DNA of 64,000 bases from Toxoplasma gondii ME49 (Eukaryota; Apicomplexa; Conoidasida; Eucoccidiorida; Sarcocystidae): NCBI RefSeq assembly GCF_000006565.2, contig NC_031472.1:592727-656726 (forward strand), read 5' to 3'. Positions 50,801-61,254 of the stretch are shown in pieces (the first letter of the stretch is position 1; every line of letters begins with the position of its first letter). The position numbers were made by a program, and so were the translations under genes. Under the pieces are notes generated by a model. It was not told the origin of the DNA and searched no databases. It saw only the letters and a program-made list of their open reading frames with translations.

Positions 50801-53760
50801 GCCAGGAATAGACTCATAGATAGACTGAGTGTTCTCGAAACCACGCAAACACAATAGAACTTGGATCCCGGCTAGAGACCTAGGGATCCCCGTTTATAAT
50901 CTGCACTGCACGAACGGGACCAGCGTGACTATGCGCATGCAAACAACGTAGAAGAAAGATCGTCTCTCCTTGTGTCTCCCCTCTGTTCGTTCCTAGTCCG
51001 CCTGCCCTTCGCATAAACGAGAAAGCGCCACCTGCGATAATTACGCACAAGAGCTGTAGGAGAGAGTTGAAAACGGTAAAGTGAACTTTGGTCTCGGAGC
51101 TGCAGCAGCAATGTGGCGGGGGAGCGACTGGTTGCCGAGTCTCCACCTGAAGGAAAATCCAAGAATGGCAACGGACAGCGTTCCTCAAATACTGTCAATC
51201 GATCCCGAGATGTGAGAGACAAAGACACGCGCGAGCTTTAAAGACGAGACGCCATCCTTCTTTGTACAAATGTCTCCGTGGTCAATCATTTCGAAAGGCT
51301 GCCGCATCGGAACACTTCGGATTCTGGTTTCTCCTTTTAAAGCATCAATCGCAGTCGACAGCGATCCACATGGTGAGAGAGCCCATGTCACAGTCTTGCA
51401 CCTCAGGAGTGAGATTCATTCACCTCACGTCTATCCCGATGAATGATCACGTCCTTCCGCGGCTCTCTCTCTGTCGCCTGGAGTTTCGGCAGGGGTATGC
51501 CACGATTATCAACAGTGGTGCATGCTTTGCCTGGAAACGAAGCCTGACGGATACATGAATGCTCTCGAAATCCTGTTCAACACTGTCTTCGCCGATTCGA
51601 ACTGGTGACGTCTCTACTTTACGTAACAGGCGGTGTGTCGGAAGCGCATGTACGTGAACGCACAGCAGGACGGCATTCACCTGCAAGTTGTCTGCGCTGA
51701 GAACCTCTCTAAACAGTTTGTCCCCACAGAGAAGTTCACTAGAAAAAGAGTTCCTCCGGGATCCCCGACATGTCAGTGCACTTGCATCAACTTCGAACAG
51801 CGTCTTGTTTTCCAGCGGTACCTTCTGCCACCACGGCTCCCACGGCTCGAGGTACTGGGCGAGAGCTCCTGTGCCCAAGGCGTTGTGGAACGCCCTTCGT
51901 TCTTCCGCGGTCAAGGCGTCCTCGTCGAGGATCCCCCTTTGTGCCAGGTCGATCAACTGGGCATGTCTCTCATCATCCATGCCCTCAAGCAGAGCAGCTT
52001 CATCCGGAGGTACCTGTCCTTCATCTCCCTCTTGTGCTTCTTCTCTCCCTGCTTGACCCCTTGCACCACGGCCGCTCCGCTCTGCGCTCCGGTCCTCTTC
52101 CTCCTCTTCTTCGCTTTCTTCCTCTTCCTCGAGTTCCTGTCTGCGAATGCGGGAGAGCTTGTGCTCAAACCGACGTTTGTCGAGAGCTGTTACTCGCGCT
52201 GCTCGGACAGCCGCCACAACTTGCTCCTCTTGAAACTGCCTCACACAGCGACCGCCGTTGTGGCTCTGAGGAGCGGTAGGGAAGAGCGGCAACAAAAGTG
52301 CAGACCAGAAGCGAGGCATGAGGCGAGGCGGCAGGTGAGGCACAGACGAGACAGGAGCTCACTGGCAGAAAAGAAGACGCGCATCAGGTACTCCACGAAG
52401 CGGCTGCTGTAGAGTCTTCCAGATCACTCGTTTCTGAATCTCTCTACACACAGGAAAGGAGACCGAACCCTCTGATCTCCGAAAACGCAAACATCTCACC
52501 TTGTCTAGGCTTTCGTAGCCTCGCCCCCCTGCTGTCTTCTTCATGGACGCGTACATGCGGATTAGTGGAGGTACGCATGTGTGTTATGTCATGCCACATT
52601 TATGTTTGTATGTATGTATCTATGTATGTATGTATGTTTATGTTTGTATGTATGTATCTATGTATGTATGTATGTTGATGTACGTAGGCATGCCTGTTTG
52701 TATGTATGTATGTATGTATGCATGTTGATGTACGTAGGCATGCCTGTTCCTGTTTGTATGTATGTATGTATGCATGCATGTTGATGTACGTAGGCATGCC
52801 TGTTTGTATGTATGTATGTATGTTGATGTACGTAGGCATGCCTGTTTGTATGTATGTATGTTGATGTACGTAGGCATGCCTGTTTGTATGTATGCACGTA
52901 TGTATGTATGTATGCATGCATGTTGATGTACGTAGGCATGCCTGTATGTATGTATGTATGTAAGTTGAAGTACGTAGGCATGCCTGTTTGTATGTATGTA
53001 TGTAAGTTGAAGTACGTAGGCATGCCTGTTTGTATGTATGTATGTAAGTTGATGTACGTAGGCATGCCTGTTTGTATGTATGCATGTTGATGTACGTAGG
53101 CATGCCTGTTTGTATGTATGTATGTTGATGTACGTATGCATGCCTGTTTGTATGTATGTATGTTGAAGTACGTAGGCATGCCTGTTTGTATGTATGTATG
53201 TTGATGTACGTAGGCATGCCTGTTTGTATGTATGTATGTATGTTGAAGTACGCAGGCATGCGTGTTTTGTGTGGGAAAGAGGAAAGGTGAAGAAGCGTAG
53301 TGGACCTACACTGTAACAGTCGGAGGAGCAGTAAAGCGTGTGGCACTTCGGGCATGTGTACTTGGAGGCGGCTCGGTGGCACCTGAAAAGGCGAGACTCA
53401 CAAGCAAAGAGGTCCACAAAAAACGCGCCAAACGCGAGAGACCTCCGCGCCGGGAAAGACAACGGAGAGGTGTCTGTGGCTGATCAACAAATCGCCCTTT
53501 GCTATTGTTTCCATCGCACAGAAAGTGCAGGCTTGGCCGAACGAGTGACTCTCAGCCATCTCTGCTAATAAGGAGCTACAAAACGAAACCCCAGCGCCTC
53601 TCTCTGAAATGTCTGAGGTAGAAAACTCGAGACAAAAGAAACCAGGAGTTTGCTCACAGGGCCACAAGCGCGACTTCACACGAGAAACTTACACTTGGCA
53701 GGTGGCACCGCTGCTCCTTGCGGATGCGGCTGAGATGCCGATAGAAAGTTCGTCGTCCAT
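47813..53760 (-). CDS. ZNHIT2-like: HIT-type zinc-finger protein, ZNHIT2-like HSP90/R2TP cofactor
   Basis: Proposed exons in transcript order: 53760-53693, 53382-53310, 52265-51681, 51146-51049, 50176-50083, 49982-49954, 49528-49306, 49100-48821, 48562-48422, 48279-47813; all phases agree, about 685 aa. The HIT zinc finger is assembled from three exons: ATCQ + VC, then KYTCPKCHTLYCSSDCYS, then SHNGGRC, giving the family order CxxC, CPxC, YCSxxCY, H, C. Exon 3 continues into a Glu-rich helix and the ZNHIT2 hallmark ALAQYLEPWEPWW. Later exons supply VHFTVFNSLLQLLYAYAHC plus MRSYNG and WHGEVARR, which parallel the ZNHIT2 core. The last exon is a variable Ala/Thr-rich tail. Animal ZNHIT2 binds RUVBL2 and bridges the HSP90/R2TP machinery to U5 snRNP assembly. 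The 29-nt exon and the exon at 48562-48422 are the least certain. Introns of 310, 1044, 534, 872 and 425 nt hold no other gene; the 1044-nt one contains a minisatellite. Confidence 0.78.
49762..49782. repeat. (AT)n microsatellite in a ZNHIT2-like intron
   Basis: About ten AT/TA dinucleotides in the 425-nt intron between the proposed microexon and the following exon. Confidence 0.85.
52600..53270. repeat. Compound minisatellite: (TATG)n plus GTACGTAGGCATGCCTG core, 14 units
   Basis: The core GTAGGCATGCCTG or a one-base variant begins at 52684, 52734, 52790, 52832, 52870, 52932, 52974, 53016, 53058, 53096, 53134, 53172, 53210 and 53252. Spacings are mainly 38 or 42, with 50, 56 and 62 as well; they differ mostly by multiples of 4 because the TATG run between cores varies. 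Some units carry TTGAAG in place of TTGATG before the core. The array sits wholly inside the 1044-nt intron that splits the HIT zinc finger. Confidence 0.92.
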
Positions 53761-54684
53761 GGCCTTTTATTATCCGAACCTTAGAATCCACTATTTGGTC
53801 TCCACGGCAGAAGAGAAACACGGACGGATGCTGAAGAGATCCACACGACGCAGACGAGCGCCAGTGGACAATCTTTGAGGCAGACACCGCTGAGTTGCTG
53901 GCGCAATTCAAGGGAAACTAACGAGAAGATGGTTACTGCAAAAAACGCACTTTTTGGACAACTGCTCAGACCGCGGAAATAAAACCTTTTGCCAAGAAGT
54001 TTTGGAGCCTCCAAATTTTGAGAAGTATCTTTGGACCAGAACCGGCAACATGCAGTCTCAACCAAGCACACCAAACATTTGTTCCCTCCAGTCGTCTCTG
54101 GGTGACAGAACTCCCGCAAGTGGTGGCAAATGGGCAGCGCCGCTGCTCAAGAGACCGCTGTCTGTAGGAAACAGACATTGTTTTCGCAACTGGAATTTGT
54201 TAATGGCTTGACGCTTCTCTGTGCTTTGACAGCGTGCATGTCCAGTCGGCACTGGTCGATACACAGCTGGTTTCTCGACCCTGCAATTCCGAGTTTCGCC
54301 GCCTTCTTGACATGCTAGACACAATGTTGATGGAGAAGAAGGCGACTTTTTCTCGAAACTTGAGCTCGAAGGATCTCCGCAATGTTTTATCTTCCATCGC
54401 TGCACTCGCTTTCAACTGGACTCCACCGCTGTTCTCCGAGTCACACGAAAGTCCACCTTTTCTCGAGTTGAGCCGGCTTTTCGCATTCCGGCAGCGCTCG
54501 TCGATGCAGCGGCGAAAAAGCCGTTGAGAGTTCGTGGTTTTGGTTTGAGGATGTCATGGCCGTTAGCACCTCGAGTCACTTTTCACTTCACGTCAAGTTC
54601 TTTGTCGCGTTTCTCCTGTTTCTGTGCACACGCAGCTTCCGTGCTAGCTTTTTCGAGCAAGGCGTCTCGGTGGTTTGCGCTGAG
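53761..54684. promoter_or_regulatory. Head-to-head promoter region of the ZNHIT2-like and PI31-like genes
   Basis: The translation starts face away from each other at 53760 (-) and 54685 (+), leaving 924 bp for both promoters and 5' UTRs. An in-frame upstream ATG at 54556 could extend the PI31-like protein. No other exon is evident. Shared regulation is inferred only from geometry. Confidence 0.55.
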
Positions 54685-57600
54685 ATGAATGGTCCGGATC
54701 ACCAGCCGGTTTCGCCAGTCTCGCAGAGTGACCTTTCCCGGGTAGACAGCGAAACGAACACTTTCCAGTCTTTGCTGCTGCTGAAGTCTACTCCTTTCCG
54801 AGACGCTGCAGAGGCGCTGACCCTCGCCGTCCACTCTGCGTTCCTTGATCGCGGTTTCCTTCCGGTGAAGAGCGCCGCCCGCGCCGAGCAGAGCTGCAGG
54901 TCTTCCCAAAAACGCTGTTCTGAACTTAGCACGCCGTCGGGAGAGTTTGTCCGTCTGCCGGACGGCCGCGTCGCCCGCGTCGTTTATGACCCGGCAGACT
55001 TTCCTCCGGAAGAAACGAACCGCTCTTTCTTCACAGTCACTATCCTGTACGCCCGCCCGCACACGACGCTGGAAACGCAGACAGGGAAGAAGCCGGACGC
55101 TCTTGTGCAGGTGAAGTGCACCGTCGTTGGCCACAGTCTGGAAGTAACCGTTTCTGACGGAACTCAAGAGGGAGTCCTGACGGCAGAGTTTCCTCTTGAG
55201 GCTGCGGAGCCGATTCTGGAGCTCGACTCGCGACGAACGGAACGAAAGGTCGTGCTCTCTGCCGACACTGGCGAAGGCTCAGACGCTCCAGAAGAAGAAA
55301 CAGCGGCGCTTCGCTCAACGATCAAAGTAAGGGAAGGGGAAGGAAACCTGCAAAGGCAGAGACACCGGCGGGGTTCCCGGGCATGCCATGTTCTGCCTTG
55401 TGTCAGCGCAGTTCGCGTGTGTTTATAGGGGACTCTTGTGGAGCGGTGAGGCAGTAGAGGGTGGAGAAGCGCACTGGCGGACGCGATCCACGCGTTCCAA
55501 GCGTCTCGCTCTTGTTCCCCCTTTTTCTGCTCTCAGAGTCTCCACGCCTCCATCGAAGAGGGATTGGTCGCAGCTGTTGTGCGCGCCTACATGAGGTCTG
55601 GAAAGATGGATCCCTCGGATTGTCCGTCTCACGCACAAGCGGGTTCATCTGCACCCCCGCTTTCGCCTGTAAGTCGAGTTGACTCTTCCTCTGCCTTCAA
55701 AGGGAACTCCTGACTTCCACCAGTGTGCTTTTTCTGTGTTTCTAGTCGCCGCAACCACGCTGGGATGTTGCTCCGACCGGCCCGGGACAGGCAACATTGG
55801 TTTTCCAGTGACTGTTCAGACACTGCGAATGCAGCAGCCGGCTGCATCTTGTGCCTGGGTGCGAAGGGCGCTTGCGCCGATCGACGCAGACTTGAAACTC
55901 GTGTAGAAACCTCAGACGTTGGTGTGTCTCTCCACTAGTCGAGTTTCTGTCGCAGGCACTTTGCTTTGCACGGTGAAGTTCACTCTGGTGCGTCCACTGG
56001 GAAGCAGTGCGTTGGCGACGGTGCAGAAGTTAAAAGACACAATCAGAAACGAAACCAGCAGCGTTTCTGCTCATCTAGGAGGCATCTGTTCGTCCTTCGC
56101 CGTTTTTGAGTTCAACACACGTTGTCCTTGTTCAGTTCCTCGAGTCACCCTTCGAGCCATGTACATGTTTCAATGTATGTACGCCTGCAGGTGTGCCTTT
56201 TTCATGTAGAGATCCATCGACAAAGAGGTTCATCTTCTCCAGGTGCATGCATTCCTCAGTATGCACTCGTACGTCTTCCACTCTGCGCGTCTTTCATCGT
56301 CCGCGTAGACCTGCAGTCTTTCGTGGAATGACACAGGGTTTCCGCGTACGCTTTCTTCGTCAGTGAACAACCTACAGATGCGGAGGCAGTTCGACCTCGA
56401 GCAACTCGAAGGTGACGCGTTTGCCTCGTTTGCGTGTAGACCGGGCCTGAACCTCTCTCCTGCGGCACCGACTCTGTCCGCTCGCCTCTGCCTCCGCAAG
56501 GCCCTCGTGTCGGGGGTCAGGACTTGCGGCCTCCAGGCATTCCGGACTTGACGCGACGACCAGAGGAAGACGCCTTCGTAGGTCCCGACCGAGGCGAAGG
56601 GGGAACGCATGTCGGGCCGCGCCACCCGTTCTTCAGCGGAGGCAACAGACAAGGCTCTCACCCCTACCCCACACCCCCGTAAGCGAGAGACAGGAGAGGA
56701 AAGGAGTTCTCTGGGGACAGTGAAATGCGAAGACTCAAAACAGAGGATTACCGTCGAAGGAAAGAGGAAAGCGAAGTGCATCGCGCAGTTCGACGACTTC
56801 GTTTGATATCGGTGGGGCGTTTGGGTGTTGTGAGCAGGGCGTCGCACCTGTGTGATACATATGCATATATATGTGTGTGTATGTATGTTTGAGATGCCTC
56901 GACGAGGGTCTGCCGATAGAAGATTTGTAGTCTCGATGTATCTAGGTCGGTTTGATGAAGTTCACAAGTTGATTGGTGGCTTTCACATAGGCTCCCGCGA
57001 TGCCCTAGACTCGCTGCGTGTTTCCGGAATTTTTCTGGCTTTGTTTTCGAGTTCTATTGCTTCGAGTGCTGCCAGGACCCGGGACGTGAGGCGTCGTCAT
57101 CGCCTCAACTTGGTTTCTTTGTTCTCTTTAGACGGCTGTACAGGGGACGCCCCATGAACCAGTGTTTGTTTCGTGGCCGAAAAAAAGAGTTTTCGCTTCA
57201 AAATGAATGGACTGTGTGCGCTTCGTGCAACTGCTGAAGCTGCAACGGTAGCGTTCCCTTATTTTTCTTACACCGAGAGGCGGTCGCTGTCTGTCTCACG
57301 TAAGGAGCGTCTCCGATACCTTTCAGACTTTATGCATGCAGACGCTGAGTGCACAGTGGTCGTTGAGACCCTTTCAGACGTTTTGCAAAGACAACGGCGT
57401 GTGTGTCGCCCTCTTGTCTTGGGAGATTCAGGCTCTCTTTCGCGGACGATGAAGGGCGTCTGCTCGGCATCAGGCATCGGCGCCTCTGCCAGGCCTCACT
57501 TGCTTGCCTAGTGCTTTTCGTCGTTTCTGTGGACCCCGTCTCCTGACCTTGTCCATCGTTGATGCGCTGTTTGTGCAAGAAAAAATGAAACTGACAAACC

Positions 57601-57899
57601 GCCCGTCTCGTTTTTTCGTCCCATGCAGTGGTATCCGTTCGTTGTTCTCCGGCTGCCGTTTTTGCAGACTGCCTCCAGGATTCGTCCCCGGGACAAGCTA
57701 CGACCCCATCGGGCCTTTCGGCGTGGAGCCCAATCCCGATCACGAGCGTCCGCAGCGGTGGGACAATCGCGGCGACGTCCTCCCGTCTCCGGGGGGCGCG
57801 GGATTCTTGGGCGGCCCAGTTAATTTCGGAGGAGGCAGGTGGGGAGGAGGCGGCGGCGGCGGCTTCGGAGGCGGCGGCTTTGGAGGGGGGATAATCTGA
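54685..57899 (+). CDS. PSMF1-like: PI31 (PSMF1/Fub1)-like proteasome regulator
   Basis: Exons: 54685-55326, 55537-55668, 55746-55799 (weak donor), 56440-56678, 57668-57899; about 432 aa against 271 in human. The N-terminal domain (residues about 15-190) has the PI31 pattern: a helix ending ALTLAVHSAFLDRGFLPV, then VVYDPADFPP, FFTVTILYA and DALVQVKCTVVGHSLEVTV. The C-terminal Pro-rich region carries family signatures GGTHVGPRHPFF and LPPGFVPGTSYDPIGPFG, then EPNPDH. PI31 binds the 20S proteasome; in different systems it has been reported as an inhibitor, an assembly or transport factor, or a protector of free 20S. After NPDHERPQRW the protein continues into about 40 Gly-rich residues ending GGFGGGII. 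The start MNGPDHQP was preferred over ATG 54556, which would add 43 residues with a hydrophobic stretch unlikely in a cytosolic protein. The 640- and 989-nt introns hold nothing recognised. Confidence 0.85.
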
Positions 57900-60800
57900 G
57901 TTAAGGACTTAATTTGAGTTAAGGACTTTCTGTTCCACTGGGAAAGGTGCCTTTAGACGCGTACGGAGAGAGGGTGCTACGCACTCTCACACGCCACAGA
58001 GAGAGGAGAGCAGGACGCCTGAAGAGAACAAGGAGGGACGGGGGGTGCAGTTTCGCTAGAGTGACTGTGCATGTACATTTTGTGGGTCTCAAAGGTGAAA
58101 GGAAACTTCATAAGGCGGCGCCTGTCAGCAGCTGAGACAAAAGGAGATGTGGACGAGGCCGCGATACTGTTTTGGGGGACGCGGAACACGGACGGTGAAG
58201 GGAGCGCATTCGCGTCTGAAAGTCTTTAGAAGCGTTTCGGAATGACCGGAGAGACCCGCAGTGAAGACACCCGCACATACAGAACAGCTCGGCTGGTTCT
58301 TTGAGCGAAACGAGACAACCGATGCTGGGTTCAAGGTTTTTCTCTGTTTGACGAGAAATGGAAACGGAAATGTTTAGGCAAAAGGCTACACTATGGTGAT
58401 ACGTGGGAACAAACGCAGAAGAAATGTGTTTCTGTGTGTGTATCGCGGGTGGTGGCGGGTCGGACCCCGTGCCTGTGTGTAGCTGTAGATGGTTGAGAAA
58501 AGACAGGTTTCTGTGAAATTTCATCGAAGGAAATGGAGGGTTTCAATCTCTTATCTCGTGATCATGACTGTAGCATCTCTCGTGGGCAAAAGACGGTGTC
58601 TCGTCTTGCTCTGCTCTGCGAATGTCGACGTTGTTAGGCCCCTGCATCACACGTCGCTCCCGCGTTTTGCTGCAGTAAAGTATGCTGTGCTTGCATCTAC
58701 AATTTTTTACAGAAATATGAGCACATGTTTCGACTCGAGCTCCAGCAGAAACGGTGAATTCGGTAAAGTGGCAAAGATGGCAAGTTGAAAAAACACTGGC
58801 CTCAGACGGAAGCACGGCTCAGGGACCGGGACACCAGCCAGGGAAAATGCGAATCGCCTTCTCGTCAGTTTGTTAGATTGGAGATGCACATGCGGATGTA
58901 CATCTGTGGGGACTCCTCCTCGAAGAATTTCTGATATGTTAGAAGCTCCTGCAAGATAAAACATGAACAGACAGACGAAAACATGAAGCGGAATCGTACA
59001 CCTCTGACTGCTGCATTCTGCGTGCCGTGAACTCACACAGAATAAGACATCGGGGAGACATGATAGGGGGTTCGACTGTCGGATTTCACAGAACGGACGG
59101 ATACAACCGGATCTTCCCTCTTGTTTTTAAGCTCTAGAATATCGGAGGTGAAACGGCTTCATACCAGGGTCCTATCCTTTCAGATGTTGAATGTGCGTGT
59201 GTGTTGCTGCATGCCACAAAGTTGTTGGGTTGACAGTTCTGTATTCGTAAAACACATGATCTCTGCACGCCGTACTAGCATCTTGCTTTCCGTAAACAGA
59301 CCCAAGCGCTCTAGTACATTCAGAGTGTTTTTTCCTCCCACAACAGATCGTAGCAGCAGACAGTACATTGGCGGCTCAGTTCTAGTGCAGTTCAGAAGGG
59401 TCTCCTCGACGATACGGCTTCGTGTTGTTGTGCACTTCTATATCCTGAAGAACAACCATACAATTGAAGACGAGTATGTCGCCTCCCGCAACAGTTTAGT
59501 CACCTCTCCTGTTGCGCAGTAGAAGGTCATAGAAGGATTAAAGATTCAGGAGGAGGAACTCCTGTGGTGATCACCACAATGTCTGTGCAAGGCGTTGCCT
59601 CCCCTTCGTAGTCCACCGGGCCCAATCTATAGTGTGACTCGGTTTATATTTAGAGTATGTGCGTGCATGTATACACGTACGTCATGGAGGAACACACTCC
59701 TCCAGATGACGGTCCAAAGCACGCAAGCAACGACCACGACAAAGTCATACAACACGAACTTTAGCGTCTCCACATTTGTGAGTGACCTGGTGAAGCAACG
59801 CAACACGATTTAGACGATGTGCCACAATGAAAGGAATTTCCAGAACGCTTCCGCGTCTCGAAAAGGGAGTGCAGCGCTTGTGTTTCAAGAACTGTGCGAA
59901 AGCAGTTGGTACAAAGGCGTCCGCTGTTTTGCCTCTCGTTCTTCCTATAGTCTAGAACACCTCATCACATGCCTGTTGCGAGCTGTGTTGTAGTAACAGT
60001 GCCTATACCTTTCTGTTTCTTTCCTATTTTGCGGGGGGTTTGTCTTCCACGGACCATCTCAAGTGAACATTTTCCCGTCGTCCATAGGGAACGGCTTCTT
60101 CATGTTTTAGGCCACAGGGCACATGTTTCCGCTGCAGTATTGCCACCCCCAGAGGATCTAAAAACTGCTTTCCTGGTCGCTTCGCGCGCCTGTTGCGGAT
60201 TTTCTGCCGAAAAACCGAATCTCTAAGTTCCCTGTTTCTCTGGAACCGCCGTGAAGTCGCCAGAAAAGATTTTCGTAGCCTAGTTCTCAAAATTCACTTC
60301 TGGGGATAGGGAAGCGCTCTGCGTTGTCGAATTCCTCCCTTCCCGACCCCTAAAGGTTCTGTTCCCCGTCCGCCCCGGTTGACGACTTTCTCGCGCATGT
60401 TTTTCTGTCTCAGCATGCTTATTGGGGTGACTGGGGCTGAGACGTTTGCAGCTAGTTGGGGGTTTGCTTCGGCTTTTTTCGACCGTCTGATGACCCGCTT
60501 TTCCTTTCGACGATCTGGCGCTTCAGTGGTTGTACTTTTCCGAAAACGCCGGACCTCCGGGAGCCTCAGCAAAATTTGCGCCTGCCTGCATGTCGGTGAC
60601 TGCCGCGTGGCTTCTCGCCTTTTGCGGGTCACAGTTTCTCTTGGCCGTGGTGGCAGCATTTTCTGAACACTTCAAAAGGGATTTTTTTCAGGAGATTTTG
60701 CGCGGGGAATTCGTTTCGCGGACTAGAGCTGCCCCCCAAAGGTGTTCGACTCGTGAACGTTCCTGCGTTTCCGACGCCCGGGGCGGGAGACCCTGCATTT

Positions 60801-61254
60801 CTGGAAGTCAGCCTTCCCCCCAGCGGGGTGGGCATTTCCGGAGACTGAAATTTCTGCTTCTTCAAATGTGTTCGACGTGGCTTTTTTCTGTCTCAGGTGT
60901 TGTTTTTCTGGTGTTCCCTCGAGCGATTTGGCCCTCCGCCGTTTGCGCGTTGGCACCCCAGGCGTACCCTTCTGTAGGTTCCACTCCCTGCGGCATTTGG
61001 TCACGTTTTCTAGTCGCTTTTTAGCGAAACTCTTTCCACTTTTCTCCTTGAATTTCCCCTCTTCTCTCCACTCCCCGTCTCCATCTTCCGCTTACATATC
61101 TCCGGAACTCCAGTAAACCCTTGTTTCAGCTGTCGAGTTACACCGTACCAGGCCCCGCCCCTTCCCTCTCCCTCTCCCTGCTGGCCTAGAAAGCCTTGCT
61201 TTTTTCCGAATTTCTGCATTTGAACCGCGTCTGCTTTCTCTTTAGCAACAAAAA
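57900..61254. other. Spacer between PI31-like and RS-rich genes, with possible 5' exons near its end
   Basis: From 57900 to about 60400 I see only short overlapping frames and no recognisable gene; the start of this interval should be the PI31-like 3' UTR. From about 60530 to 61250 there are several strong pyrimidine-AG sites and short Pro/Gly-rich open segments, notably LELPPKGVRLVNVPAFPTPG at about 60724-60783, that could be 5' exons of the next gene. A TTTAG acceptor-like site lies 9 nt before the ATG at 61255. Confidence 0.45.

Noticed and set aside
52600..53270. Repeat-spacer pattern resembling a CRISPR array
   Set aside because: The spacers are only (TATG)n runs of varying length, the genome is eukaryotic, and no cas genes are near. 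It is a minisatellite.
52600..53382. Minus-strand frame of 260 codons with repeated His-Ala-Tyr-Val and Gln-Thr-Gly-Met-Pro blocks
   Set aside because: It is translation of the TATG minisatellite, which lies in an intron; no initiation or splicing context supports a repeat protein.
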